A stretch of 64,000 nt of DNA from NCBI GenBank assembly GCA_002197995.1, contig NGZR01000001.1:3782001-3846000 (forward strand). The letters run 5' to 3'. A model generated the notes under the pieces. That model ran no database searches. It was not told where the DNA came from and saw only the letters and a list, made by a program, of their open reading frames with translations. A program made the translations under genes and the position numbers. This stretch comes from Gaeumannomyces sp. JS-464. Lineage: Eukaryota; Ascomycota; Sordariomycetes; Magnaporthales; Magnaporthaceae. Shown one piece after another: positions 10,779 through 22,988 of the stretch (position 1 is the first letter of the stretch; the number at the start of each line of letters is the position of its first letter).

Positions 10779-13009
10779 CTTGCTGGTCAAGATCTGCGCT
10801 AGATTTAGGTGAGATTCTTTGATCTGGTTAGAGTTCACGTTGTGCGTGTGCAGTGAAGTGCAGTGCTACGGTGCCTGTGAGGGTGCAAGGTTAAAGAGGC
10901 GGACGCGGTGGTTCTTGTAAGAACCGAGGCGCGTCGACTTAGACGACGACGGTAGTGTGGAGAAGATGGACTGGGAGGATCAATTGAGTGTAAAAAAGTC
11001 CGATGGAGGCAAATGGTTCATAGGTGACGAGGTGGAGTGGGGTCAATTGGATTAGAGAGAAAGAGTACTAATGTGTGGGAGGTCGTGGGAGGTAGGGTCG
11101 GAGGAGGTGGAAGGACGGCGGCGAGGACGACGAGGCCGAGGTGGTGGTGGAACACCGAGCAGTCTAAAAGGCAGTAGACGAGGTGTGATAGAAGAGTGGA
11201 GAGCTTAGCTAGGCTGGCCACAAGGTTGGAGGATCAGGTGTGAAAGACCCAAGGCTGGAGAATGGTGATGGTGTAGGAAAGCTTCAAGGAAAAAGGGAAG
11301 GGGGGAGGCACGGAACTTTATGGGCGGGTGTGAAGGGGCTTGAAAAGGCAACAGGATGGAAGGTGGGAGAGGGAACCCTAAGGTGCTGCGTGAGCGCGGA
11401 AGAGAGGGAAGAGGTGCTGCAGACAGCGATTCGTGAGAGAGGAGGAAGCAGCCGGCCAGCTGCGTGGGGAAGCAGACAAGGCGAGGCAGGAGCGAGCAGC
11501 AGCAGCAACAGGGCACCGGGCGTACCGGCTGTGACGTGCTGTTAGTCCGTTAATATCCACCCGCATTAAGTCCAGCCACAAATTTTTGCGCCGTAACAGG
11601 TGAGCAAAAGAGGGAAGCCGTGTGCGCTCCAGCAACGGCACCGCCTGAGGCGTCGGGAACAGTCTTTCGTGGCGCGACACACATTGGAAACACACTGTAG
11701 GCTCCACTCTTCTGCTGGGGCCAAGCAGGCCGGGCTGGTCGAGCTCCCATCTTTGAAGGGCGGCGCGCGTTGGCCGCGCCCGCGACCTCATTGGCCCCAT
11801 CCCGCTTTGTCAGTCAGGTCAGTCAGCCAAGCTGCTCTGGGTGGGTCCCAAGAACAAGGCCCTGGCGAATCTGAGCTTCTTTTTGGCAGCTACCCGGCCT
11901 GGCCAATGAGAGCCCGCATTCTGAAGCCGCTCTGATGGTCCCCACCTGGTGGAACGCGAGGCGAGAGAAGTCGTGCGTGCGCTCCCGCCCGTCGGCCGCC
12001 GACTTTTCTTCTGTCACCCGCAGACAGGTGGCAGGCAGTCAGCCGGCGCGCTCTGCCAGGTCTCACAATCGGCAGACATGACCTGCAGGGGAGACAGGGG
12101 TGTCGGATGCAATCTGGCTCGGCAACTCCGGCGCGCTTTGGATCCGGGGCGGTCAGCGCCCGGACCTGTTTGGAGAAGGGGAGGTGCCTGAAAGATTGGC
12201 GACTGCGAAGACGACCCCCTCTGCCAGCTTCTGCCTCAGCCAATCCGCGCGACTTCGGAGCGGCCTGCCAAGCTATTCCCACCCCAGCCATGCCAATATC
12301 GTGAAATGGTGGGCTCTCTCGTCAGCAGAGCAACTGCCGGATAAGGCGGCCTTTGCTTTGGTTGGCTAGGGGAGCTGGCAGCCTTAGGCAAAACTGTTTT
12401 TGTCTCACCAGGCCATCCATGTCGTCTGAAGCGATTGCAGCACAAATAATTGTGCCCGACACAATCCGACTTCACAAGGCCTTGTGGTTTTGTGCACTAT
12501 GCATGGCATGCACTCTGATGGATGCAATTGCACAAGGTTATCCACTGGACAATACTTGCGGTGTGCAATTCTAGGTTTGCCGTCAGCCCGCAGAAGGATT
12601 GCAAAGGAGCTGGGGAACGCATGTCGGTGTCGGTCTTCCGGCAAATCGACATCCCATTCAGTCGTAGGTGCCTAGTAAATACGTCCGAGCACCGGTTTGT
12701 CTGTATATTAGGATAGCACCGCAAGAACGAGGTTCATAAGCATGTCGATTCGCCTTTCCGCCACCTTGGGATCGGGATGATGGGGTGAATATATCAGGAG
12801 GAGGACAAGAAAAGGAAGGGGGAAAAGCAAGGCGAGCCCCCCTCGTGCGTTAACTTGCGCCCAGCACGAACCCGGGCTGAAAGACCCTCCCTCCTACGCC
12901 TGCGGACGCCAACACTCCACAGGGATCTTACCCGTAGCACAGAATTTCCTGCATGCTCGATGTTCTCCGCACTTTGCTCACCGCCGGCCTCAACGTTTCG
13001 GTAAATCAT
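10779..13009. other. Intergenic
   Basis: About 2.2 kb upstream of the 9867-10778 gene. It includes a purine-rich (GA/GGA) strand between about 11040 and 11480, typical of a long fungal promoter or 5' leader. No supported gene. Confidence 0.5.
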
Positions 13010-13555
13010 TCAAGGCGGACCATCGTCGCCTGGGCCGGGATCCCTTGGTCGCCGATCTCCCGCGAGTCTCGAAGCCCGATCGAAGAGCGCGGCGTCGTCC
13101 GTGTTTTCCAGCCCTCCGTACAGCCCTCTGAACCCGGGAGTTTCAAGCCCAGGAGGACTTGGTTCCCGCCGCGCAGGGTACCGCCGTCTCGCGGTGCCGG
13201 CGCCCACCGCTCCACCGCTCGATGCTGCTGCCGCCGTGATTCCCGTGCGCCATACCGGAGCCGTCTGCGCGCCGCTGACGCTGGTGCCGTCGAAAAGGCG
13301 GCCGCGATGCCGTGCCTCGGGCAGATTCTGGGGGGTCTGCGGCTGGATCGCCGCCGGGAGCGCATCATTGTAGACCTGGAAGGCACTTGCCCCATCCAGC
13401 TGCGGCAGGACTGAGGACGATGAGGCTGCGGTAGTAGCGGCAGGCCTTTCGGGTCGCGTGGGCGAAGGCGGACCACGCGCCTCGGGCTCGTCCCTCCTGC
13501 GCGATGGCTTGCCGGCTGAGGTTACCCGGGTCCGCAGGGATCTGACTGTCGCCAT
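13010..13555 (-). CDS. Small conserved fungal protein (GFRGLYGG motif)
   Basis: A clean 181-residue frame starting at the ATG at 13555. It is basic at the N-terminus ('MATVRSLRTRVTSAGKPSRR'), Pro/Ala/Ser-rich and probably disordered in the middle. It ends with the short conserved-looking block 'GFRGLYGGLENTDDAALFD', a pattern I associate with small ascomycete proteins of unknown function. No membrane segment or signal peptide. It is transcribed in the same direction as its neighbour at 13837-14562, with 281 bp between them. Function unknown. Confidence 0.6.
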   Translation of the reverse strand: MATVRSLRTRVTSAGKPSRRRDEPEARGPPSPTRPERPAATTAASSSSVLPQLDGASAFQVYNDALPAAIQPQTPQNLPEARHRGRLFDGTSVSGAQTAPVWRTGITAAAASSGGAVGAGTARRRYPARREPSPPGLETPGFRGLYGGLENTDDAALFDRASRLAGDRRPRDPGPGDDGPP

Positions 13556-13836
13556 GAGGGACCTCGTGCGACCCCGCTCGACTAAGCCCGCACGGGGTTC
13601 AGGTTAGCTTCCTTCCCACGAGAACGGAAAGAGGTTGGTATATAACTGTTATCACGGCTGGGTCGACTGACAGAGACACTGGACGGTGAATTGTCAGCCT
13701 GGCCCTGCAAAGACGAGCTTCTGGACGGCGTCGCTGGTTCTCGCGAATTGGCTGACATAGGCTGAGCGGAGATGCCGGTGGGAGCGGGTGGAACTTTCTA
13801 CAACACCGTGAGACGCATGGTAGCGATCGTCAACAA

Positions 13837-14562
13837 TTAGCTATGCCGACATTCCTGGCAAATCGCGGGGTAAGTTATACCCACAAACGCATCGGCTACT
13901 GCGGTCGACGCAGCCAGTTGGGCCCGTGAGGCCGGGAGCGGAAACCTGGGTATCGCAATCGACGGTGGAAGGGAGAGGTCCGTATCTACCGATGGACCCC
14001 ACGGCGCGATTGCCGGACAAGCCTGGCTTCGTGATGCGGCACTGGACGCACTCTGGCCTGCATCTTCTGCTGCCGAGACGCTAGGGGTCTGGGGTGACTC
14101 GACTGGTTGCTCGAGCTGATCCTCCTCTCGGCTCTCATGGCGTTCTCCGCTGATCAGAATCGGGCTTGCACGTTGCGGACGTCTGATTCGCAAGCGGCGT
14201 GGCGTTGAGATGTCAGTAGAACCGAGGTCGTCCGGTCCGAGGGCCGGCTCTCCCGAGGATCCGACTGCGTCGACTGCCCCGCGGCCTCGGATGGACTGGG
14301 CAGGCGATGTAGCGAGCGGGTCGCGGTGCCCTTGCGCAGAGACACCGTCGGTCTTGGAGTTGCCTGCCAGTGATCCCGGGCCTGGAGACGGTGGCGAGAT
14401 CCGGATCCTGGGCTCGCCTTGTTTCACAGCTCCTGAAGGCTGTTCCCGAGCCTCGTTGTCGATCTTTTTCGGGGACGGATGCTGCCGTTGTCGCCAACGG
14501 CTCTCATACTCCTTGACCTCGGCGGCGGTCAGCGCCAGGACGGTTGGCTTCAACCGCAACAT
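13837..14562 (-). CDS. Small conserved fungal protein of unknown function
   Basis: A clean 241-residue frame from the ATG at 14562. The first 25 residues ('MLRLKPTVLALTAAEVKEYE') look structured and conserved and resemble a short helical motif seen at the start of small ascomycete proteins. The rest is low-complexity and rich in Ser, Pro, Arg and Glu, with arginine clusters ('PRRLRIRRPQRAS'). A Cys-containing tail 'YPAICQECRHS' ends the protein. No enzyme signature. It lies head-to-head with the PDK1-like kinase across a 2.3 kb spacer. Confidence 0.6.
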   Translation of the reverse strand: MLRLKPTVLALTAAEVKEYESRWRQRQHPSPKKIDNEAREQPSGAVKQGEPRIRISPPSPGPGSLAGNSKTDGVSAQGHRDPLATSPAQSIRGRGAVDAVGSSGEPALGPDDLGSTDISTPRRLRIRRPQRASPILISGERHESREEDQLEQPVESPQTPSVSAAEDAGQSASSAASRSQACPAIAPWGPSVDTDLSLPPSIAIPRFPLPASRAQLAASTAVADAFVGITYPAICQECRHS

Positions 14563-16835
14563 CTTTGCAGGAAAGTATTTGCGAAAGAGGCGCCTTGCAC
14601 CACGGGTCTTTCACTATGCTTGGCGGTGCTGTGTTGCCAGCTCCATGGTTCGGTATCCTGAGGTAATTCGGATGATCTAGGTATTTTCATTTTCAACACG
14701 AGCATTGGGTTTGCAAACCGGAAACACCAATGGGTAGCACTTGCTTGCCATCTCTCTTCACTACGTCAACATGAAGAGGAAATCGTTTCCGAGGCGCACC
14801 GGACACCAGAGCAGGAGCGAGAGTTTATTGCTAGAGGCTGCAGCGTTCACAACTGGCCCGCAAGCAGGTGCGGCTCCGGGAACGCTCCCGCTCAACCGCT
14901 GTCGATTTCCCAGACGGAGGGGTTGGGACAAGCCAGATGTGGTAATTGATCATCAGCCCGCAGGATCGACCGCCGCAAGGATGGCAGCTAAGAAATGGGA
15001 AATTCCTCGTGGCGAATGTCAGAAACGTGAATAAGACTGGCGGAGAGCGAGTAAAAGCCTCGAAGATCCTCTTGGCTTGCGTGGCTTCGGCGCTCCAAAA
15101 GCGCAATCACCGACCAGGAGAGGTCAGGGGAGTGGACCGGGCCAAACCTGGCACCAGTCGTTCCCAATTACAAACCTTGGAGTTGTTCGTATTATCAGGT
15201 CAGGTAGAATAAATACACAGTACTTGAAGTCAGCAACCCCGTTACTTTTATGTACCTGGGGCACCGTGACTGCCATCAAAAAAACCGGAAGATGACGGGG
15301 GATAGGGAAAAGGATGTAAGAAAACAACAGGAGAGAACACAGGAACGAACTGGGAGATCGTGAAGGGGCTCCAATAGCGTGCTCGGAACCGTGCCAGGTC
15401 TAGGGCCTCAGATAGGCCCAAGCCCCCGGGGCCGGCAAAGACGCGCCACTCTCTAGAGTGCTGGATTGGCGGTTTGGATTGGACTCAAATTTGGACTTGG
15501 ATTCGGACTCGGGTTGGATCAATAGGATTGTATCAGGCCTCCTCTGCGCACCAAGCGGGCTATTTGCACCGCAATGCACCCGAGCTTTCGCCTGTTGGGG
15601 AAATGATCTAGAGTCGGCCATAACCGTCCAGGGGATGCAATGCTTCCACTCTGTCCACTTATAGAACTGGAACTTGCCCAAAGGCCAGGTTGGTGTCACT
15701 TCATATACGAAGGCAATGGGGAATTGGGAGTTGCTCTTGCAAGATTTGGGGTTCGCGGGTGGAGCACGAGCCATTATCCGCCAATCAGCGCCGTCAGGGG
15801 GACAGCAGGGCCCCGATTTTCAGAAAGACGGTTTGGCGCACGCTTGGGGGCTGTCATTCCATGTTCCCCGTTCGTTGGGGGTCCCAGCCAGCAGCAGCCG
15901 ACCGGTCGCAGCCTCCGGGCAGTGTGCTTGTGCGGATGCGTCACTGGTGTGTGCTATTTCATGCTCAGTAGTGCTGTCCAGTGCATTGCTTGGCCGGCCC
16001 TTTAGTGCACCGGGAGCCAGTGCTGTGCGGACGGACCACACGAATCCCTCCACTCGTCGATAGAGACCAGAAAACAAGAACCACCAGAAAAAGCACAGCT
16101 AGATTCTGCGCGTGTCGTTTGTTCGTGCCCAAGTCCGAACAGACGGATCAGACCAGAAAGTCAAACCAGTCCCAGGCCGAGCACAGCTAGCCAACCAGCC
16201 TCAGCCACCCAGCTTGAGCCAGCTCAGCTTGCTCTCTGGATACTTCCGCCCGTCGCCTGAGAATTGCTGGGGCACATCGACTCGGAGCCAACGGCGGGCT
16301 GCGAGTTCGGCCCTTCAAGCGACAACCGACAGACCCGCTCGCTGCCTGCATCCCAGGCATTCGCCGCTGTGCAGTGCGTGCGTGCACCCACTGCATTTGT
16401 CCTGTGAGGCGTTTGCATGGACCAGCCAGCAACCAGCGAACCACCCACGACTCCAACCGCCCTCATCTCCCGGCCGGCCGCCTCCCTGCCCCGGCCGCTG
16501 TCGTCTCTCGCAATCGCCGAGTTCCTGGCCCAGTCCTGATGCTCCCAATACCAGGGCCGGTTGGGAAGAACAACCGGGCCGTTCGTTGACGTGACTGGCA
16601 TTCCCTCCGACTCTTGCTGCAAGCCCATCGCTCGCCGGTCCACCCTTGGCAGTCCCCGGTTTGCCGCTCCGACGGCATCTTTCATCCTAGCCCCGACCGA
16701 CCTACCGACGACGACGACGACGACGAATCCCAAGACGGAAGCACCGAAACCTGTCCAATCACCCTCGAAACCCTGCCTCGTTCCGAGCCGATCTCATTTC
16801 CCTCCTCACCTTTGCCGCCGCCCGGTCTCGCAGCT
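14563..16835. other. Divergent intergenic region and probable kinase 5' leader
   Basis: About 2.3 kb between two divergent starts. The last 700 bp before the kinase ATG are C/T- and CA-rich with no in-frame ATG upstream of 16836, consistent with a long pyrimidine-rich leader. A GAC trinucleotide run lies near 16706-16727. No independent gene is supported. Confidence 0.5.
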
Positions 16836-19466
16836 ATGAATGGGGACCTCAGTCTCTCGCAGGCCCTGGGCGGTCTGAGGATAGCCAATCCAGACGATGC
16901 TGTAGCCCCAAGTCCCCCGCTCGGCGGCCCCGCCGTCGACAGCAACACCGACTCCGATAGAAGAATCCAAGCACAGCAGCATCCGAGCCCGCAACCCGGA
17001 CTGACGACCTCGTTCCCTGAGCCAATGTCGAGCTCATCACACGCCGCGGGCGAGCCCGGCCACTCGCTCCTATCTCCTGTCCAGTCTTCTCAGAGTGCTC
17101 AGATGCCATATCAGTACGACATGACTTCGTCCGGGACGCGATCCCGCCCTACATCCGCCGTTTACTCCTCTGCGCAAGTCCCCGAGTCGGATGCCGTCTC
17201 GCCAGGCCGAGAGCGTAGGTCAGACCAGGCGAGGTCGCCCCTATACGGCGGCGGCGTCCCACAGCGGAGCTCCTCCAACGCTGGAGGGTACAGAGGAAAC
17301 GTGCCCACGCGGCAGCCGAGCTATCGTGAGGGATCATATAACAACGGCGGATCGTCCCATCAACAAATGCCTCAGTCCGCAGGAGGTGGAGCCAACCCAC
17401 CAACAAGAAGTTCATCTAGAGGAATGGGCGGTGGGTACGCCTCGATACCAGGAATACCAAACGCGGCTCCCTCGAGCCAACCCGAAGTTCCGCTGCCGGC
17501 AAGCAGCGAGGAGTGGCAGGAACGCGGGGCCGCGGTTGGCGTCAGGAGAGAGGTGGACGCAAACGGGAGGACAGTCATGAGGTCCGTCAAGAAAGGCGTC
17601 AGGGACTTTTCGTTTGGCAGGATCCTTGGAGAGGGTTCGTACAGCACCGTGTACCAGGCCACGGATCGACAGAATCTGAAGGAGTACGCCATCAAGGTTC
17701 TCGAAAAGAAGCACATCATCAAGGAGAAGAAGATCAAGTATGTCAACATCGAGAAAAACACGCTCAACAGATTGACGGAGCACCCTGGCATAGTCCGGCT
17801 GTACTACACGTTCCAGGACGAGACCTCGCTGTACTACGTCCTGGACCTGTGCGCCGGTGGCGAACTGCTGGGGGTGCTGAAGCGGACCGGTACTTTCGAC
17901 GTTGAGTGCACGCGCTTTTACGGCGCCCAGATCCTCGATGCCATCGATTATATGCACGCGAGGGGCGTCATTCATCGGGATCTCAAGCCGGAGAACGTGC
18001 TGCTAGACGATCGCATGCACGTCAAAATCACCGACTTTGGAACAGCTAAGCTTCTGCCAGACCCCCGAACCGCGACAACGCAGCAGATGTTTGAGAGAGC
18101 CCCGTCAGAGGACAGCAGGGCAGCGTCATTCGTCGGCACGGCCGAGTACGTCAGCCCCGAGCTTTTGACGGACAAGAGCGCAAGCAAAGCCAGCGACGTG
18201 TGGGCGTTTGGCTGCATAGTATACCAGCTTCTGGCCGGCCGGCCACCATTCAAGGGCGGGAGCGAGTACCTCACGTTCCAGAAGATTGTCGGGCTGGAGT
18301 ACGAATTCCCTTCGGGCTTCCCGCCGGCCGCCCGCGATCTCATCGAGCGGTGTCTTGTTCTAGACCCGGCCCGCAGGTTGACTATTGAGCATATCCGGAA
18401 CCATGAGTTTTTTGATGGCCAGATGATCAGCAAGGAGCTGTGGAGATCCCGAGCGCCTCGGCTGAAGCCCTACGTGCCACCAGCGCAAGAGCCCCATATC
18501 ATCCAACTGAACGGAGGAACGTCATCAGCACAGCAGCAGGCGATGGCGCCTGCCCGCAGCGGTGCCCAGCTCCAACAACAACAACAGAGCAATGGCGGAT
18601 CAAAATCTCAACAGTCGCAACAGAAGCAGCGCCAGGAGCCACGGCGGATAATAACGGAGCTGCCCCCACCGACGCAGCTTGACCTGGACTGGTCACCAGT
18701 GCTGACGCGGAACAACGAACGGATTCTGAAGCTAGGAGACCTTATGGTGATCTCGTCGCCGATATCCAACAGTCCTCACGGCAAAGGGGAACATGGTGAT
18801 GGGCACAAGAAGCTTTCCCGCTTCTTCGGCGGAAGCACGACCAAGAAGCGACAACGTCTTGTCATGGTCACGTCGAGTGGGCGAATCGTGCTGGCGCCTG
18901 CGGGCGGTGAAGAGAAGAAGACGAAGCAAGAAATTCCGCTGCTTGCGGCAGACTGCACATGGAGGACACAGATGGACGTCAAGGGGCAGCCCGTCTGGTG
19001 TGTCGACACGGTGAGTGCCTTTCATTTCCCGCATACTTTGAGGCGGAGTCCTGCAGGCCTTTCAAATTCTGACGTGATCAAACAGGGCGGCGTCCATTAC
19101 GTATTCGAAGAACCCAAAGGCTCTCAAAATGCGGGTGACATGGGTAAGATTTCGGTGGATGACTGGATCGAGTCATTAGAGACGGCCAAGGATTTTGCAC
19201 TCTCTCAGAAGATCCTGGGAACGCACGACAGGGATAACGGCGCTTTTGGCGGGGATATGTCTTCGTCCATGTCGAGCCCGGCGAGCACACTCGGCGGCCG
19301 AGCAACTTACCCCGAGTACGGCGAGGGCTTCACGGTGAGCGATAGATCTGGGCGGAGTCAGATCCTGAGCAAGAGTCAGGGCAGCCTGGAGGACCCGATC
19401 CCGGAAAAGAAGCGGAACCGGTTCAGCAAGCGACAGTCGAAGAACGGGCTGGGCGCTGCCTTCTAA
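16836..19466 (+). CDS. PDK1/Pkh-type AGC master kinase
   Basis: About 851 residues after removal of one intron at 19011-19085 (75 bp, a multiple of three, so the frame reads through it). The ATG at 16836 is the only in-frame start. The N-terminus is disordered. The kinase domain spans about residues 255-525: glycine loop 'GEGSYSTVY', catalytic lysine in 'YAIKVLEKK', 'HRDLKPENVLL' near 379, 'DFGTAKLL' near 398, and activation segment 'SFVGTAEYVSPELL', the PDK1-specific sequence around the trans-autophosphorylated serine. A Gln-rich linker leads to a C-terminal PH-type domain (from about residue 627). PDK1 homologues phosphorylate the activation loops of Akt/Sch9, PKC and S6K-like kinases at the plasma membrane. 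This gene has no frame breaks, unlike most others here. Confidence 0.93.
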   Translation: MNGDLSLSQALGGLRIANPDDAVAPSPPLGGPAVDSNTDSDRRIQAQQHPSPQPGLTTSFPEPMSSSSHAAGEPGHSLLSPVQSSQSAQMPYQYDMTSSGTRSRPTSAVYSSAQVPESDAVSPGRERRSDQARSPLYGGGVPQRSSSNAGGYRGNVPTRQPSYREGSYNNGGSSHQQMPQSAGGGANPPTRSSSRGMGGGYASIPGIPNAAPSSQPEVPLPASSEEWQERGAAVGVRREVDANGRTVMRSVKKGVRDFSFGRILGEGSYSTVYQATDRQNLKEYAIKVLEKKHIIKEKKIKYVNIEKNTLNRLTEHPGIVRLYYTFQDETSLYYVLDLCAGGELLGVLKRTGTFDVECTRFYGAQILDAIDYMHARGVIHRDLKPENVLLDDRMHVKITDFGTAKLLPDPRTATTQQMFERAPSEDSRAASFVGTAEYVSPELLTDKSASKASDVWAFGCIVYQLLAGRPPFKGGSEYLTFQKIVGLEYEFPSGFPPAARDLIERCLVLDPARRLTIEHIRNHEFFDGQMISKELWRSRAPRLKPYVPPAQEPHIIQLNGGTSSAQQQAMAPARSGAQLQQQQQSNGGSKSQQSQQKQRQEPRRIITELPPPTQLDLDWSPVLTRNNERILKLGDLMVISSPISNSPHGKGEHGDGHKKLSRFFGGSTTKKRQRLVMVTSSGRIVLAPAGGEEKKTKQEIPLLAADCTWRTQMDVKGQPVWCVDTVSAFHFPHTLRRSPAGLSNSDVIKQGGVHYVFEEPKGSQNAGDMGKISVDDWIESLETAKDFALSQKILGTHDRDNGAFGGDMSSSMSSPASTLGGRATYPEYGEGFTVSDRSGRSQILSKSQGSLEDPIPEKKRNRFSKRQSKNGLGAAF

Positions 19467-20543
19467 CTGACGCAGAAAGGTATCATCGAAAGACGTGGGG
19501 TTGCAAGAGGGAACTGTTGAAGTGATGGATGGAACACCGCAGCATGATGTATGGGGCAGTATAAAACCAGGCCGGGCTAAAGCAAGATTCTTTTGTTTTT
19601 CTTTCTGCTTCATTCTTCTATTCTTTGGGAGCCATTCGCAAATGTTTCTTTTCAGCTACTTTTCCACTCACCATGGAGGCAAGCATTTTGCTCCCTAGAG
19701 CCTCCGCTCATTCTACTTTTCTTTCTCATCACGGGAGGGAAGTTGATGGCTGACAGACATGGGCACGCTCTTATTCTGTTTCCTCTCGGTCCTTTTGATA
19801 TCACTCCTTGTAATTTGCATTTCATAGCGAGGCGTCAGTCCACTCTTCCTGCACCTTTTCTTCGAAGGTTGAAATTTGGCGGCCATTTTTGCGTTCTGGA
19901 CAAAAGAGCAAGAAAAAACAGCATCTACCTGGCATTCCCTGGGCTAATTGTCTGCCTATGCGAGTCTCGATCGACGCTCTCGGTGTCTTTGAACAACTGA
20001 CATGTTCCATAGCTTGCTTGTATTGAGATACAGGGTCGGAATATACGGCATCAATCTGGTCTTGATGGCGTTGGCTCTGTCAGCGCCACAGCTGCAACCG
20101 CAAAAACTGAAGCCACAGCAAGCTGGGGCGACTGGTTGGGCTTCTCGTGCCATGATTGGCTACAATGACCCACGCGACCCGCGCAAGCTTGCCCCACTTA
20201 TGCTCCGTTTCGCAGTCGCAGAATTCGCCCAGGCCATTTGGACACGGAAACCGAGGCGCGACAGCAGCAAACGACGCGCGCGCCATCCCCAAACCGTAAG
20301 ATTACGAGAAACCACCAGGGAATCTGCGCGCACCATCGTCATTTGTCGTTTGCGCTTTCCTGAAATCTCGAAGCCACAAACCACCTGCAAAACCACTGGA
20401 TTGGGTCCGCGCCGCTGTGTTTTTTTTGCCTTCGTCCTCCTTTCCTTTTTCCTTCTAGGCTCGTTTTAATCCTGTTTGACTTGTCGCACAGCGCACATCG
20501 CATCAAGCCAGCCAGCCAGCCCCGCGACATTTATTGGCCCGGC
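19467..20543. other. Intergenic
   Basis: This 1.1 kb between two genes of the same orientation holds a T-rich 3' region after the kinase and a promoter with a pyrimidine-rich stretch (20425-20465) just upstream of the Snf12-like start. No supported gene. Confidence 0.5.
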
Positions 20544-22988
20544 ATGCAGCCGCAGTTCCGCCAGCAGTACGCGCAGCAGCAGCAGGTGCCGCAGAGAGCG
20601 CCGCATATTGGCACTCCACGCCGCCCGGGCCATGGTCATGGTATGTTTTATTTATTTATTTATTTGGCTTTGGTTGAACATGGCTTTTTAGTTTGTCTTT
20701 CCACCCTTGAGGAATCCCTCGAATGCCGTAGCTTTCCCGCCTTCCCTGTCACCCTGTCTGGTTGTGCGCTCAGCTCGAGTGTCGCCTCCGCTGGCTGTTG
20801 CGCAAGTCAAGGCAAGCAAGCACCAACCGCAAACCCAATCCCCGATCCCGGTTCCCCATTGAGAGTCCGAGTGGCATTTTTCTGCCCGCAAAGGAATCCA
20901 CTCGGCCGGGGCGCAGAAAAAAATAAGTAAGGGGCCGGTGGAAATCGCCAACCCGCTGGGCGTTCTCCCTCCGTTGCCAGGGGTGGGTAGGTCGGTAAGG
21001 TAGTGGGAAAATTGGATCGGGGATCCACGCGTGTCGTGCGCGAAGGAGCTTTGGCGAGAGAAGGCCTCGGCGCCGCCTGCTCCATGCCACTTTGATCGGC
21101 CCTTGACATGCACGCTCCACACGCCAGCGAGTAAAGAGAAGGAAAGAAGCACGACGGCCCACCACCCTACTGCCGAACAGCCTACCGCCCTGCTCTGCCC
21201 TGCCTGCTTGCTGCCGCCATCGACGATCCACACACGTACAGACAGCCAGACAGACAGACGGGCCAAAGCGACAGACAGCAGACGGGATCTGACAAGCTGA
21301 CCACGACGACGTCATGCCTCCGAAAGCAGGCGGCCAGATGATGCCGGGGCCCGGGGTGGTGCCTCACCCGGGACAGCCCATGCCCATGGTGGCGGCGGGG
21401 GGCCCGCAGATGATGCAGCAGCAGCAGCCGCACGCCAGCGAGAGCGCGCGCCGCCTCAAGAGCCGCAGGCCCACGGACAAGACGATGCCCGACGGTGTCG
21501 AGGACGCCATCATCGGTGACGGCGTCGCCCGCTACCGCGACCTGCGCGACTACGAGAGGCGCCTCGACGCGACCATGACCCGCAAGCGGCTGGACATTGT
21601 CGACCCGGTGAACAAGGGCGCAAAGGTGAGGGGCCGGCTGTTGCCTGTTTTTTTCCCTTGAGAAGACCGCTGGTTGCTAATGCTTGGGTTCTTGATGTCT
21701 AGCGCTCCAAAACCATGCGCATCTGGATCAGCAATACCGTCGACGACCAGCCGTGGCAGGCGCCCCTGAACACCGATAGCTTCGACTTCTCGACCAGCCA
21801 CGACTCGAGCTACCGCGTCAAGATCGAAGGCCGCCTGCTGGACGATGACGACGAGAACGAACAGGGCGAGGAGGCGCAAAAGGATGACAAGGACGCCATG
21901 GAGACGGATGGGCCCTCGAGCAAAGCCAAGGCGGCCGCCAAGCCGCAGCAGCGCCCGCGCTTCTCGCACTTCTTCAAGGCGATAAGCGTGGCGGTGGACC
22001 GGCCGGGCGTGCCTCCCGGGCCGGCGGGGCCGGAGCAGCTGATGGAGTGGAAGAAGCCGGAGCAGCGCGGCGGCGGCACCGCGGTGGGCAACCCGGCGGC
22101 CGACTTTGACGAGCTCACGTTCAAGCGGGGCGGCGACGAGAACGTCAACGTCGTCTTCAGCCTGACGCGGCACGAGGAGCCCGAGCGCTACTCCATCAAC
22201 CCGGCCCTGGCGGACATTGTGGACCTGTCCGAGGGCACGCGCACAGAGGTCACGGCACGGCTGTGGGACTACATCCGGCTCATGGGCCTGCAGGAGGAGG
22301 AGGAGAAGCGCCAATTCCGCTGTGACCAACTCCTGCGCAAGGTGCGTTCTGTTGTGGTGGTACTCGACTGCCCGTGACTACCTAGGGACTTTTGCTGACT
22401 TTTAGTTGTCTACCAGGCACTGGGACGAGATGTGGGCGCCATCCCGCTCCTCCAGGACTACATTACGCCGCACCTGATGCCGCTCCCGCCCGTCAGGCTG
22501 GCGTACACGATCCGGGTGGACCAAGAGTTCCACTCGGCGAGCGGCGGCCCGCAGCCCACCATCTACGACGTGCAGGTGTCGGTCGACGACCCGCTGCGCG
22601 CGGCGTTGCCCAAGCTCTCGCTGCCCTTCGGCAGCCACCCCAACGCCGAGTACGGGCAGATGCTGCGCGAGGTGGCGCGACTCGACGAGCAGCTGTCGGT
22701 CCTAGTCGGGGCCGTCTACGACTCCAAGGCCAAGCACGCCTTTTTCACACAGATGCAGCGCGACCCGGCGAACTTTGTGAAAGGCTGGCTGTCATCCCAG
22801 CAGCGGGACCTGGAGGTCATCATGGGCGAGTCTGTTCGCGGCAAGGGCGCATCGGGTGATACCGTCACAGGCGGCGAGAGTGGCGCCGCGGTGGTAGGGA
22901 CAGCGTCTGGGCCACGGAGAGCGCGCGCGAGGGGGTTAGTGTGCTGCTGGCCAGCGCAGCCGGCTATGGCGGGGATGCGGTGGATTGA
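20544..22988 (+). CDS. SWI/SNF subunit with SWIB domain (Snf12/SMARCD-like)
   Basis: Four exons. Exon 1 (20544-20640) gives a Gln-rich start 'MQPQFRQQYAQQQQVPQRAP'. A long first intron (20641 to about 21296, containing a TTTA repeat) is the least certain part. Introns 21626-21702 and 22342-22416 are clear. Recognisable blocks are 'RLDATMTRKRLDIVDPV', 'MRIWISNTV', 'NVNVVFSLTRHEEPERYS', the SWIB domain 'TARLWDYIRLMGLQ...', and 'YTIRVDQEFHSA'. The family tail 'EWRRGGRDSVWATESARE' is present but only in a second frame, so one indel lies near 22860; the true stop is at 22986-22988. The product, about 545 residues, is a core scaffold subunit of a chromatin-remodelling complex in the nucleus. If exon 1 is wrong, translation could start at 21314. 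Confidence 0.88.
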
